Origin: Apus apus
Lineage: Eukaryota; Chordata; Aves; Apodiformes; Apodidae
Direction: 5' to 3'
Assembly (NCBI RefSeq): GCF_020740795.1
Contig: NC_067312.1
Coordinates: 70,142,905-70,206,904, forward strand
DNA length: 64,000 nt
The notes beneath the pieces are model-generated. The model worked only from the letters and a program-made list of their open reading frames with translations. It made no database searches and had not been told where the DNA came from. Positions 11,044 through 26,000 of this stretch are shown piece after piece. The position numbers and the translations under genes are program-made. Positions within the stretch are counted from its first letter, which is position 1, and each line of letters opens with the position of its first letter.

Positions 11044-14000
11044 TCAGTCACTGTCGTATTCCTCTATTTTTAGTTCATCTTCCTCCATGATTGCTTGAGA
11101 TGCAACAGGCTGAGGCTGACTGCAAGGTAGCTCACTTCCACTGCACTGGCTGGAGGAGAGAGGGAATCCATCTGATTCATTCTCACTCGTTCTGGTTTGC
11201 TCCACCTGTGCAGCCATCTCCACAGCATGCACATCAGCGTGGTCCCCTTCAGAGAGAGCAAACAAGTCTGGTATCCCAGGGTCTTTGTCAGTAAGTGTTT
11301 CAAGCTTTAACCTGTAAAACCATCAATGCAACCAGAAGTTACCACAAAAATTCATCTGCTTTTCCACACAAAAGCTGCAACATAAGACTGCCTGTGTAAC
11401 CCACGGGTCACCCATCTTCACACGTGCTCCACAGCCTTCTCATTTTCTGGCAGTAACACCTCCCATCAATCACACTTCACTTCAGCTGTCCACATTCTCA
11501 TCAGTCCCCTCAGCATTATGTTTTTACAGTTCTGTGCACATCTTCCAGGTGCAGTTATGAATGCACAGCTTAGATGAGAGCCTGCAGAAGACACAGGAGC
11601 TTCTCTGGGGGAAGGACTCAACCAGCAAAACACCAGTCATGTCTGTGCTCTGTCACCTTCCACTGCCTATTCCTGCTTGAAGCTTCTTTCTTAGGGTGGC
11701 AGGAGCTTTGCTGAGCTTTCTTCACACACATGAACTGCTCACACTTAACTTACTGACAACAACCCACAGCACATTAGACCCTTCTCCAAGCAAAACTTTA
11801 ATCCAGGAAGCAATTTAACTTAGAACAGAAAAATTTGAAAAGTGGGGGGGGGAATAAATCTTCTTACATTTTATAATTTCTTTTACTATTTGGGCTTCCC
11901 ATTCTTTGTAGGATCTCTCTTACCAGTATGTTACCAACGTTCCTCTGTCATTTTTCCCACTTGACATGGAAATAATACAAACTTACACTGGCACTGACAA
12001 ATGCCCATCCTGGCTCCAACTCCAGCTGACCAAATACCATGCACTCTCCTCAGTGCCAGTTTCCTTACTGCAGTACCATTCCCACCCCATTAATAAACAT
12101 AATGGGAAATAAACACAATGTTCTGATCTCCACTGGAACAGCAGCACATGTGATTTTAAGGACTGCTTAATAATAAAAATTCATTCCAATTAGGATTTCT
12201 GAAGGAAATACATGCTTATAAAAACTGACAGTACTCTTCTTTTCCAAAACAGCAAACAAATGAGAAAGGACTACCACAGAAAATTAACCCTCAGATAAAA
12301 CTCTAAATGACACAACACCCAACTTAGTAATGCAGATACAAACCACTTATCAATATTTAAAGGTACAAGGCAGACCAAATTAATAGCATAAGGAAATCTA
12401 TGATTAATCTGTAAAGTTACAAACTCTCTTCCTTGGCTAAGACACAAAAGAGCTAAGTCTAATTCCAGCTGTGATCTCAATCCTATGTTAGCAACAGATC
12501 ATCACAATTAAAACTCTTTTTCAATTTCAGAGATATCAAAGATACAGAAATGAAACTGAGGCTCCACTAATAGAAATAATGGCTGATTGATAAGGCTCAC
12601 TCGAGTCACATACACGTCGTGCCACATCACCCCATGAGCACTACACAATCTCTGAGCAGAGCACTGGTCTCACAGTTGAATTTAAAAGTATTTTTTCAGC
12701 ATTTAATGTCAAAGAGGGATTTCAGTAGCTATAGTTTTATTATAAAACGCATTCTAAGCAAAAGGTTTACTCCAACAGGCAAAAAATTCCATGAGAACCA
12801 GCACAGCTACCTAATTTCAGAGGAAGCATTCACTGAAAACATTTTGTAGCTTGACAGATAAACAGCTGCTTCAAAGGAAGTAGGAATAATTCTCTGTAAT
12901 ACTTTTCAACTCCTCTAACTTACATATACTCAACACAGAATGTTCTACTGAACTTCCAGAGTAATGTTTTATGCCATGATGAACAGCAGACAAAGGGCAC
13001 AATACTCTTCGCATCAATTCCATTTTCATTCTCTCATAAATGTTTTTGATTTTTCAAAAAAATGTTTTGTTCTGGTCATGCACAGGAGAAAAATAGGTAT
13101 GCCTAGGACAGAGCTAATATTTGGTACAAGGGAAAAGAAAATTAAACAAGGATTAAAAGCATTTTACTATAGTAAAGCGTTGCTACAAACAACATAATAA
13201 TAAAGATATTTGAACAGGAAAAAGGTCTTAATGGGCAAAACATGAAATTATCATGCTGCAAGTGAGGAAAAATGTCACATCAGAGATGAGCACTGAAGGT
13301 ATTTCTCTATGAAAGGGTTGTTTTTTTCAATATATGAAGAAAGAAAGTCTTACTTTCTCTAACAAAAGACAGAAGCCAAGTTTACCTCCCAAAATGTCTT
13401 TTCAGTGGCAGCCTTCCAACGTCTTGGATAAAAGCAATCTGAGCTGAGAACAGAGAATCACCAGTATCACACTGGGTACATCACCATGCACATACAACTC
13501 TATTCATACATGTAATCAAGTATCCCTGTATATATTCACAATACTTTGGTTACCAAAACACTGCACACCAGTGCATGCATCTACCACATTACAGTAGCAT
13601 GTTTATAGATTGCCTACACACAAATAACCTCACAGACATGCATCAACTGTGTATTTATGATGCAGTTATTATTATACAGCCTATCAAATTAATTCATCAT
13701 GATGTCAAGGCCTTAGTTAAGACATAAAGCCTTTTTTTAGAAGTCATTAACATAGCATAAACAATCCAGATGTCTAAACAGTAATTTTTGGATTATGTAC
13801 CCTACAAAGTAATTTTTCCACATGAACTGTCCACTATTGGATTATCTCAGATTACACATTTTTAATGCCCTACAAAGGGAAAGGCTTTTTAAAGCTCTTT
13901 AAGTCTGTTGATGTTAAGGGAAAGGGATCAGTAAGCAATTCAGACCTAGATAATACTGTCTACTAGGTTTCCAAAAATCTTCTAACCAAATTCTCTAGTA

Positions 14001-17000
14001 GACTTAAAAGAAGTCCTAAGACTAAGAGAAGAACTTAAAAGAGTAGAGTTTGATAAATAATGATTATGGAATGGGGAGAGGGGTATGAGCTAATAGGTAA
14101 CTCTTGCAATGGAAAAACGTTGCCAGTACAGTTCCTCAGAGACCTGTGCTAGGACCTGGGCTATCCAGTACTTTCCTAAACGTAATCCTGTGAAAAAAAG
14201 GGGTGAAGAGTGAGATAAGCAAGTTTGCCAAAGCCCCCCAGTTAGACAAGCTAGCAAGGGTTTAGTGGGCAGAGAAAATAACTCTGCAAGGACTTAAGGA
14301 GACTGAGTAAGAGGGCCACCTGATGAAATCCATCCAGTAGAAAAAGAGAAGAATTATTTCAAACACATCAACATGAGGACCTCATCTCACACATTTAGAA
14401 AGTATGTATGCCTCACTTCTGACAAAGGAGATATTTAATTCTTTCAGTTACTTGAGTTTTAAAAATGCTCTTGATGTTGTTTCAAACTTAACAGCTTTAA
14501 TTTTGGCTATGTTACTACAAAAAAGATTAGCAATCAGCTATATGCAGATACCATCTGTATTCTTTTTACTGAGCCAAAAAGCACAGGTAGTATTGACAAT
14601 TTGGGTTACAAAATTTCCCAGTGTGTTTGAATTACAAAAGAGAGTCCAAGATCAACAGTTACACTCATCTTACCTTGGTTTCTCATTGGATTTGCCAACA
14701 TAGCAAGATAAGGCAGTAGCTCTGTCTGAAGACACTCAGGTGTTAAACAGAAGCTTGAAAACAGAGATTTTGCAGCAAGGCAATTTTCTTGATACTGTAA
14801 GAGTTGGGGAAAAAAGAAACACAACTAAAAAACCTGGTAAATTGTTATTAATGTAGGTATTCTGTACCTTAAAGGCAAACTTTCCTCTTGCCTGCTGGAT
14901 GACTACACACAAGCTACTGAAAAATGAGACCAGAAAATAAGCAGTTAAGAGTTCACATATACAGATCATAAAAATGGTAAATTCCTTCATTTTTGCCTTT
15001 TGCTAGGCATTAAATTTCCAAATATATTTATTCCTTGATTATACAATTTCCCACCCATCCAGGCAAATATTTTTGCCACATACAGCAATAGAAATATTAG
15101 TTCAAATGTAAAAAATTGCTAAGAACCTTGGTATCTCATGAACAAGCTACTTCTGATAAGCACCTAACATTAATTTGTTGAACTTACACAACAGCTTCAT
15201 GCGATTTAAACTGCATAACAAGTTAAACTTACTTTTAGGAATACTTTATAGTATTTCAACACTCATTGTGTCTCCATTAACTGAGGACTAAAACTCTCCC
15301 AGCAGTATGACAACCTGGACACAGGAATCAGACTTTGCCGGAGGCCTCCAATTTGTCTTTGCATTAGAGGAATAATATAAACATAACTCTTGAAGCAAGT
15401 GCTTTTTAGAAGTAGGTTCCATAAAAAAAAGGTATTTGACAAGTTTAGCACTGTGAGCAAATCCCACCTGTACTGCTCATTTGTCATACCTTACAAGAAA
15501 AAAAAAACAAACACAACCCTAAAGAGGGAAAATAACCCCACAAACCAAACAACAACAAAACAAACCACAAAACACAAACACCAAGCATTTACCTTTTTAT
15601 TGATAAAGAACCACTGAGGTTTATGTAAAGGCCGGAACCCCATCCCTCCTTGGTGGTGGGCAAAGGCTCTGGATGTATTTGCATGTATGACCCCTCGGGT
15701 AGCCACAGATGCACTGTATTTTTCCATCACAAGCCGTGTCTAAGAGAGAAATTGGGCATCATCTGAACTCCCAAGTCCCAGTACGGGACATCTCAGTTGG
15801 TCTAAAGCACACTCCCTAATTGCAGCAACACGACATGGCCGGAATCTCTTTAGATTACTGTGAAACTTATACTCAAAGCAGCTGAATAGAAAAGCTTGCT
15901 CAATTACTTCAGGGAAAAGGCCCACAGACTCCAACACGTTTTTAGCACAATGTTTGCTCTAGTTCAAAATATTTTGTAGAGTCTTTTACAAACACTAGAA
16001 CCAGCAATAAAACAGTGACATAACTTGGATAAAAAGTTGGACCTGAAACTCTTCTATTGTTGATGTACTTTAGCATCCATTAACAATTCACTGTCACCTG
16101 CACTTTTAAGTTTGAAGCAAACATAAAGAAAGAAGTCTGTAAGTTCCATATTTTTTAAAAAGTATGTGTGTATAGAAAAAAAGAGAGCCACTTACACTCC
16201 AGTTACTACAAAGGACATCAGCAGTGCTCATATATTCACTGGCTCTCACTACATCATCTATATCAGAAAAAAAGTCTACGTAGTTCTGGTGAAGGTATAA
16301 ATTAAACATGCTTCCAGACATGTGTGATTTTTCCACAATATCCTATTAGGAAAGAAAAAGAGCAAGTTTTACACAGTGTACAAGGACAAGCAAGCCACAG
16401 AAGTGTTGATACATTTAGATGGTTAGGGAGCTGGCACAAATGAACTATAAAGTGATGCTTATAGAGAAGAGGGAGGTCAGCCTGCTCCAGAGGAGGCTAA
16501 TGGTGGGGATGGAGGGGAAGAGGCCATTGCTATCTTCAACACTCTTTAATGGGTGGTCACAGAAAAGTGAACTCAGATTCCTCTTGGCAATGCACAGGGA
16601 GAGGATGGGAGGTGACAGTCACAAGCTGCAGCAAAGGGAAGTCCACCTTCCACTACAAGTCCATCAGTGAGGTGAGAGAATCTCTGTCTCTGGAGATACT
16701 CAACATTTGACAGATCAAGAGCCTGGGAACATAATCTACCTTTCAAGTTTAGAATCCAGAGGTCCCTTCCAGATTATTCTATAATTTAGACAGACTGAAC
16801 AGACATATTTTAAGATCAGATTAGTTCTGGGGTTTTTTTTCCAAACCAAACTGGAATCAGGCAGTTACTGCAGATGTACCTCAGGCTGAATGAGCAAGGT
16901 GTCTCGGCGGTGTTCTGACAAGTGAGCAGGCAGCTGCGGAAATTCTGATTCTGACACTGCTTCTCCTACAAAGGATTTTACAGTCTTTAGTCTTTCAGTA

Positions 17001-20000
17001 TCAGTTACATTTCTACACATCATCAAAAAAAGCCAGAAGAAACACAGGTTTCAGATGAAATATTCAAAATTAGAGCAAAAATTAGATAGGAGCAAGAACA
17101 GAGATGTGTAACTGCATGAATAGTAGTTTTTGCATTTACTGAGCATCATTTTTAGCAACTGCCAACTCCACCAGCAACTAGACTACACCATTTTCAGTTC
17201 CCAGAAAGCTCTTGACGCAGGCATAAGTACTTAATTATACAGTCAATATTATATAGTCAACAACATCTAATTAGTTACCTTTCACTTCATGTAACAAATT
17301 TTATCTATTTTCACATTCCCTCATCTCACTGTTTTTCCACAGTTGACTTTGGAGCAGATATTGTGAATTACTAATGAAATGTGGGCAACCAAGGCATTAC
17401 AGATCCTGATTTAGCTGAGTGTCGACAGTAATAGTTTAGTAAGTATGGAATGGTTATGAATTACAGTTTTTAAATGTTAACAAACAGTAGTGTAACCACA
17501 CACAGGAAGCAGAGACGCAAATGTACAGAACCTGAGTGTATAAAAAGCAGAACTTTAGTAGTAGTAAGGTGGAAAGTATTTTGGAAAGGTGGAAAGGGAG
17601 ATGACAGGGTATTGCAGAGAAGCAGAAGAGACTTTCAAGTCAGAAAGGAGAAAGGACATATGTCTGTTAAAGGGAAATAAAGAGTTGAGATAAGAAGTAG
17701 GGAGGAAAAGACAACAGAAAGAGTCAAACCCACATACACAAATAAAGAAGGCAGTAGCTACAAGACTGCAGGGCTGTTCTGTAACCTTTAGGACAGAGAA
17801 GGAGAGAATGTAACAGTACAACAACCTATAACCCCACACAAAAGCAAAACTTGCTTTTGTACAAGCCACAAAGGTGGTGCTGTCTGTAGCTTTGTTTGCA
17901 AGACAGCACATAGGCCTAATGCAACTAGACTTTACTAAATGCATGTAGTAGTGTATTTTAATGAAACATTTATTTACCTAATAGACACAGCCACAGTTAC
18001 CACAAACTTTTATTACTGTTTTTATACTACCATTAATGACCAAACATGTGAATTAAGAGTTCACTGTGAAGTCCTACTTTATCATATCTAGCTGTTAGCA
18101 GCCAACATGCTTTACCCATTAAAAAGAAGGGTAAGTCAAAGTCTTCTTACTTTTGCAGTAAATTATTTTCCCCAGAGCATGGAAAAGAAAGATGGAAGCA
18201 TCTTTGCCACCAATAGCTTGTATCTCCTGGTCTTCCAAGTTATCAGATTTACTTTTCTTTTTTTCTTTAGATCCTGCTGCTCCTTCACATTTTAGCATGG
18301 AGCTCCTTTTCTTCCTTGACCAAAACTCCTTCTCCAATGAACAGTCTATTAATACGAGCAAAAATACAGTCAGGATAAAGTAGATTAATCTAAAAAAGTT
18401 TTCTATTATATTGCTATTGCTAATGTTCCAAAGAAATAAATGGTAAGTAAAAAAAAAACAAACAGCAAAGGTTATATAGAGGGACTTAGAGAAAATCAAT
18501 TTAGTAGGAAGGCAACCCAGTCATCTTAAGCCACACTTAAGGTTCCAAGTAATTTTGAGTAATAAATACCTGCCTTTTAAAAAAGCTAGCATTCTTGTGT
18601 ATTTATTCTAGTTCTGATGCATCCCCAATTTCCCTTTATTAAAAACTTCTTCTTTATAAAGTATGAGTGCAAATATATTTCATTTACAAGATTCTGTTCA
18701 CTTACCAGTTTATTTGTTTGCATTATCTGTATAATACTCTGACTGAAATATAAGGCAGCAAAGAAAACCTTTCATTTAGATGATTCTCCTAGCAGCCTAC
18801 TAATTTCTACAACGTTTTGAGCCTCAAAGAATAAACCCCTTCTACTCTAATGTAAAACTCAAAAATATTCACCAACAATTTGATTTAGTGATGGGTGCAT
18901 GTTCCTTATTACACTAAGAGAACTTATGCCTTAAGTATTTACCTTTCTCTTCCCCCATACCACAATGGATCCCTTTGACCCATTACTAACACCAATGTGA
19001 TTGTATTGCTTCTGTTTACACACAGACACAAGCAGCAAAAGAGATTGTTTATATGGAAAAACTAATACTCCATTCTCAGATCAACAAGGAGGTGTCTCCA
19101 AAATTTACAAAACATCACTGACTGCTCAGCATTTACCCAACTGAAATATGCCAACAACTAAAAAAAATTATATTCCACATGAAGACAGCTCTTCTCAATC
19201 TGTAAGAAAACAGCAAGAAGAGAATGTTCAGTGTGGTAGGGCTTGAGTACAGGATTCTGAGGTGTCATGAACAGAAGCTGTCAAGCCATATGCCTTTGGT
19301 TGTGTTTTGGGGTTTTTTTGTCCCAAGTTTTCTCTACAATTCTCCTGTTTTTACATTTTCAAGGAAATGTATTAAAAATTACATAAACTTGTCATTTTAA
19401 GACTATTCAGATTTTCTACAGTATGTAGGATATACCTAGCATCCAGAAAACTCTTCTCAGCTACCCCCAACCTACTGCTTATTAACTTCATGACATTATC
19501 ATCAAAATGGTTTTACTGAGAGGAATTTTGTACTTTGCTGGTTAACACAGAACAATACTAACTCAGGTCACTAGAAGAAAACATCAGAGGAATACAGCTT
19601 CCATCTTTGCAAGTAGAAACTTGACTCTTCCCCTTATGCAATATAGTAAACACAGCTAATTAACTTCAACATACTCTAAAACTCTGCAACACTCCGTCTT
19701 ACAACAGGGACTTGAAAACACACTTAATCCTGTATTCCATAAGCACATTTTGCAAGGTGGTTGTGCGGGAAAATAAGGTCGTTTCTAGCTTTACAATGTA
19801 CAGCAGAAAACAACTGCTGGATTCAGGTCTTTATCTCTAGGTTGACTATAAATGCTGGCACCATCTAATGGTTCTTAGGGTGAACTACACGTGCCAGAGG
19901 ACTGCTTTTAAAAACTGTAGGATAATGTAACTCACATGCACTGCTATCTTAGCAAGTGTTGACTTCGAGTGCTTATAAAAGACATGACAGTAAGTGTCCT

Positions 20001-23000
20001 GTTTTCTTTTGGTGTTGGAACATGTAAAATAATTGCACACCACACTAAGTCTGGTCTGAGCATCGTCCAGCCAAGTACTTTGAAAACTACTAGAACTCTG
20101 AACTTGAAATTTCTCTATAGTATACTCAATAAATTTAAAGCAGTTCATGCCACCTCACAGCTTTTCAATTTACCAGCAGCCATAGGAACTCCAAAGCAAA
20201 ATCAGTCACTACAGATGTGCTATATACAAGGTCAAAGGGCTGCTCCAGAAATGTTTTAAGGGAGACATAAGGACATGAAGTATAAAGAACCAAGCAATGA
20301 AAATATCCCCTTCAAATCAAGGTTGCATCATAAAGCTTGGATCAGTGAGCACACACCAATATCAAGAACATTAAGTCACAAGAACACGTACGTAGCAGAT
20401 GCTACTCAGTTTCAGGACTACAGATACCAGTCATGACATTGAACATGTTCAACTTAAAAAACAAAAACAGAACACCACACAACCTGTGTGCCTTTTATTC
20501 CTGCTCCAGACCACTGTGTCAAAAATGTTTTGCACAGATCATCTAGCTGTGCTGCAACAGTGAACATAACACCTTTACAGCAGAGGTGGTCAAACTGCCA
20601 TTCGCTTAACAAAACAGTAAGTATTTACCTTTCATGGAATAAAACTGAAGACTGTTTATTGCACTTCTTATATCACCTGAACAACCTCTGCAAATCAACT
20701 CCAGAGAAGTTCTATCAAGAGCATTGTTCTTTTCTCTGTTCTACAAGGAAAAGCAATATTCATAGTAAAAGAAGTAGGAAAATTAGTATTTTAATATTAT
20801 TCTGGCTGTGGAGACTCACCTCTGATAGACACCATGAACAGACTACAGAAGGATCCACCATGTGCTCAAATAATCTAATACTGGTAACTTTAAAACATTT
20901 AATCCATTGCCATATTTTATATAGCAATATTAAAAAGAATAACTCATAGAATTCTTTCCAAGGTGTCACTCAATATTAACTTGGCTGTAATCTAAACAGT
21001 TCAGGAATAGTACAGGATTTAAGTTTGTGACCTCTTCTAGCCTTGCTGAATACAGTGAAAATTACTTCTATTATTTGTTCCATTGATAAATAATAGCTTC
21101 TATAATAGGCAGAAGAATTTTCAGACATAACTTGAAGACTCAGAAAAAGGACCAAAATAAACACATCTTGCAAACAAGGTATCTTTCCAGTTTGTTGCTT
21201 GTTTTTTGTTGGGATGAACTGGTGGAGGTCTCCTGGGGGTAGGAGGGTCTGCTATCAAAGGTCAAGCAAATACAGTAAGAAATATAACTAACATAGTTCA
21301 GGTATAAATGTCTGAAATCTGTTGGCCCTAGAAGATACCAGTTTTGACAACTTACCATACTGGCTTCTGTTGCAGCTATTCGATTAAGGACTTTCATCAT
21401 ATTTGTTGGTGCAATAGGCTTGAAACTGTTGAGTTTCATTAAAAAAAAAAAAAACAAAAATCAATTAGTTTCTGACTTCTCGTTTATTTCAATCAAGTTT
21501 TAATGAGATAAAAGATCTCACCTAATACTGGATATACACAACTCCTCTAGAATTTCCATTGGGAATAGCAACCTCTGGTTGCTGTCTCCACTGAAGTTAT
21601 CTGAGATTATAAATATAAGGGGACACCGACTGGTACGAACGAATCTCCTGAATTGAGAAACGAGAAAACATAACAAGAATCAAACTTCACTTTACTGCAA
21701 GTGGCTAAAAGCTAATAATCAAAAATGTATTTGCCACTGACCTGAGGATTTCATGTAGACTGCTAGGGTCCCGATAGAACTGGTTAGGGATGTCCTATTC
21801 AAAACAGATTAATTGCTGTCATTACATTCAGGTGTAAATATTCTCTCCCGCAGACTCGACTGTTAATGACACACTGCTTTGCTACTTATTTTTTCTCCCC
21901 AGTTAACTTGCTGTCAACTGAATTTAAATGCAGCTAACAGTGAAGACAGCCAGGGATTAAAATAGAAACAAACAAAAAGAAAACCACAGCCCAGTATTTA
22001 TTTTATTATTAAAAAAATATATATATTAAAAAAAATTATCTAAAATATTTTCTTTCTGCGCTTGTTTCCTCAGAAACACTCTTGGGTGATTACACTGCCT
22101 GCTAGAGAGTTTTCCTCAGAGGATAAGCACTCCAGGCAGCAGCTCCTCTGAGGCCAGGATGTACTATTTGAGACACAAGAGGTCCTGCAGAAGGCAGTGA
22201 GCTCATTAAGGGAAGTCACAGAAGACAATGCTTCCTAAATTCCACAGTACCTCACACTACTCAGCTAGAATTTTCATCTCATTTATTCTTTTTCTTGAAA
22301 GTTCACAGACAGCTCAACTATCTGAACTTTTAGAATTCCTGTTAGAAAGAAAAACACCAAAAAAAATGAAAAAGCTCAGAAAGAAAATGCCATTGAAATA
22401 GGCTCCTGAAAAAGTAAAAAGGAAGTCTTCTCCTGTACCTCCCATTATGGCTTCATAACCCCCCAGAGTTCACACCTCTGCCTTAAGTAACACCCCCTGC
22501 ATAAGACCAGGGAATGCTACATTTCAAATGCTTCCTGATGGTATTAAACCTCACATTAACTCCTACTCTCATGCATCTCTAGGTAACAAGGGCAGCAGGG
22601 TTTTCTCCCCTCCTCCTGTTTACACACACATGTATTTCTAGAAGGCTAATCAGACAGAAACATGCGTGTGACTCTTCAAGTCTGTTTTCATCTAATTTTG
22701 GTACTTATTTCTGCATGCAAACTAGTCTCCAGTTTCTCCCTATTGGCTTACATAGTTTAACTACAGGCAGAACTTGGTTCTAGCCTGCTGTAGAGACCCA
22801 AATAGTCATGAGGAATTCATCTGTAGTAACACAGACTAACTTTTGGCCACACTAATCCATCAGCTAAAGCTAGTTAGCATGTCAATATTATAATAAAATG
22901 TATTGTTTTCAAAACAAGATTTCAGGAGTTTTCACTTACTTCGATAAGAATGAGCTTCTTACAATTTTCTGAGGATTCCCCAAGCATCTGAAGCTTGTTA

Positions 23001-26000
23001 TATTTATTTGCTCTTAACAGAAAATCCTGAAAGACAGCTGCTTGGGCCTGACTTGGAAATGTATGGAAATTTGAGTCTGAAAAAGAAAACTAATTAAAAA
23101 TATGTATTCTATATTACACCAAGTAGGATATAAACACCTACAAGAACTAATACCCACCCATGCTATTTCCTGACTAGCTATAGAACAGCTGCAGCCAAAC
23201 CCCTTGGCAAACACATTAAAAATACAAGGGAATTTTAAAAGGGTGGAAATCAATAGAGGACACAGATTAAGGCAGACTTGCCTATTTTAATTTAATTGGC
23301 TCAAAAGATATCCAGGCTATTAATTAGCTCTCCACACTGGTTTCAATTGCAAATTATTGTGGAGTAAACGTTGTAAAAAAACTAAATCCCTTTTCAGGTA
23401 ACAGCAAAAGAAAGATTCTTATTAAACACTAAGGAAGTGACTTAAAATGAATGCAACAACAGAATAAAAAAGAATAAATCACAAAAGTAACTGCCAGGGG
23501 GAAAAAAATAAAATCAAAATACTTACCATGGTCAAGCATATTTCTCAAGTCTTCTTTTGTAAAGTCTAAAGATACTGGGTTGGTCCATTCTTGCACCTGA
23601 ACACCAAGATCTTTTGCTAATATTTGAATAGTTGCAGTCTTCCCACAACCAGGAGGACCAGTCAGCAGCAAAACAGAGCCACCCTGTCACAGGGAAAAAG
23701 TGTTTATCTGTTCAGTTAACTGCACAGCAGATGGATTACCAAGATAACACTACTGAACTGATGAATCAGGTCTGAAAAACACCAGGCAAGACTGGTAAGT
23801 GATGCACGTGTCTAAGAAAGCCTCTTACCAACCAAGATATTACAACCAGCAAAACCAGAACCCGCCTCCTAGCAGCAAAAGCCCTCAACAAACATACAGG
23901 CTCTAGTCTGGGCTCCTGACAGACTTCCTATAATGCAACAGGTATATAATCACTACCTGTACACTAAGGGTTTTTTTTTTTGTGAAATTAAAATAAAACT
24001 GAATCCAGCTCACTGCTATGGCTGTATATTCCTGGCTGCTGATTCTAGCAGTATTACCTGGAGGGGCAACCTCTGAAATAAGCGCATTTTTAACCAGGCT
24101 TCAACTTCTTCAATTTTCTTCTTTTGCACAGCAAGGTCATTCTAAAACAAGATTAAAATAGATGAAATGGATATACACACCTCTCAGTTTCCACAACTGT
24201 AATGGTCAGAGGTTCAAGAGCAAAGTATGTGCTGACTAAAACATGGAACAGACATTCCAGCTACATGTTTCTGCTATGCAGAAATAAGCGCAACAGTTGA
24301 GGATAATAACTTCAGCCTGTTCTGTCAAACAAACTATTTTCCACTGCTCATAGTTGGGAAATCATGAATTATTTATTATGGCCAAAATGCCAACATTACA
24401 GTCTTGCCTGTTTGTGCCAGTCTGCTCTGTAGCCTGAGTTGGTACCTTTTAGGCTCTACTGACCCCAGTGCTACACAGGTTTCTGGAACTTCTACACATC
24501 TCAGGAAGCTGATTTCCCTTCTACCTTTATAACTCAATTCCTCTCCTGACACATGAGCTATTAAATATGTAAATATAAATTCCAAGTGCTACATGAACAA
24601 ACTCACATAGAAAAGCCAGGAGACAGTAACCACACATACTGACTCCTCTGAAAGGCAGGGAAGCAGCTGTTCCACCAGCAGAACCAGTGAAGGCAGGTTT
24701 ACCACAGGTTTGGGTCCTTTTCCTTGAAGCCTTGAGGTAGCACAGAGCCCCCACCCACAGCCCAGGATGTACTAAGCAAGGCACTAATTGCACACTGAAA
24801 TTAGTCAAGCACTGCACATGCTGACAGGCCAGCAAGACAATTTTGGTTATCTTTCCCATAATGAGTGCACTAGCTCAGTTCCCTGTCCTCTCTTTAGCTG
24901 TGTATTTTTCCCAGTACTGTCAGACCTGGCTGGAATTCAGTCAAGGGTTCACAGGTTTAAGCAGCTCATTCAAATCTTACCTGCAGCAAATAAATCAAAC
25001 CAGTACTTCACTGCCCTAATAACACAGGATATACTTGGAACCTGACCAGTACACACTGAGAGCAGAGGCACAACAGGTCACAACATTACAACTACATCAG
25101 CACTTAAGAGCAACTCTCACACCTGGGTTTCAGGTTTGTATCTGTCTACCCATGGCTCTTCTTGAGTCTGGCTCCAGTTCTGCCTGGACTTGCTACAAGG
25201 CAGGTCTCCTGAAGACAACTTTGCTCTTTTTCTAGGCAGAACTTTGTTTTTGCCACCTTCTGGCACAGCAGACAGGTCCTTCTTCTGCTGCCGGTGGCTT
25301 CCAGAGTTGCCTTCCAGTTGCTTCACAGAAATGGCAGAAGAAATATTTGTGTTTCCAAAGAAGTCATCAAATGAACGTGCCAACCAGTCTTCTACCTGGT
25401 AAAACACAAATGTTTTTGTATTAATGTACCTCTTTGCTTCCCTTAGCTGGGTATGGTTGTCTCTAGAAACCTGTAGGTTTTTATCAAGTGCCTGTAAGAA
25501 TACCTCATGGATCTGAAGAACTTCATTAGCCCTGAGAGGAATGATACTAGCTAGCAACAGACAAAGCCCTTTATGCTTTTTGAACAGGTCCATTACATGC
25601 TTCTTCAGCACTGGAAAAGGTCAGAGCTTACATGGAATGACAGGGTATTTTACAGGAAACTGGGAAACCTGCAAACACATATTCAAGCTGAAGAAGCTAA
25701 ATCAAAACAGAGATAACAATGAAAAAACAGCCTAAGCTTATTAATACTGTTTTCATAGTCTTGTTCACATTGTCTCTGGATAGTTTTCAGCATGTAGTGC
25801 TTTTTTTCCCTTTTTTTATCATTTGCAGTGCAGCCATTTGTGTTTAAAAGTTAGAAATAGGTAACAGAAGAAAATATTTAGGCAGTAAGTTAGGTGTTGC
25901 TGTTTGAGGAAGCTCAGGCTAATCTAGAACCAGACTGTCACATGGATCAGAAGTCTGTCTGACAGTGACAAGGATCAAGGGCACTAACAGCATCAGGATT

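Noticed and set aside
24376-24859. Minus-strand frames of 69 and 110 aa in RAD17 intron 2
   Set aside because: They lack splice phase agreement with exons 2 and 3, have no recognisable domain and lie in an intron that is removed by well-supported sites.
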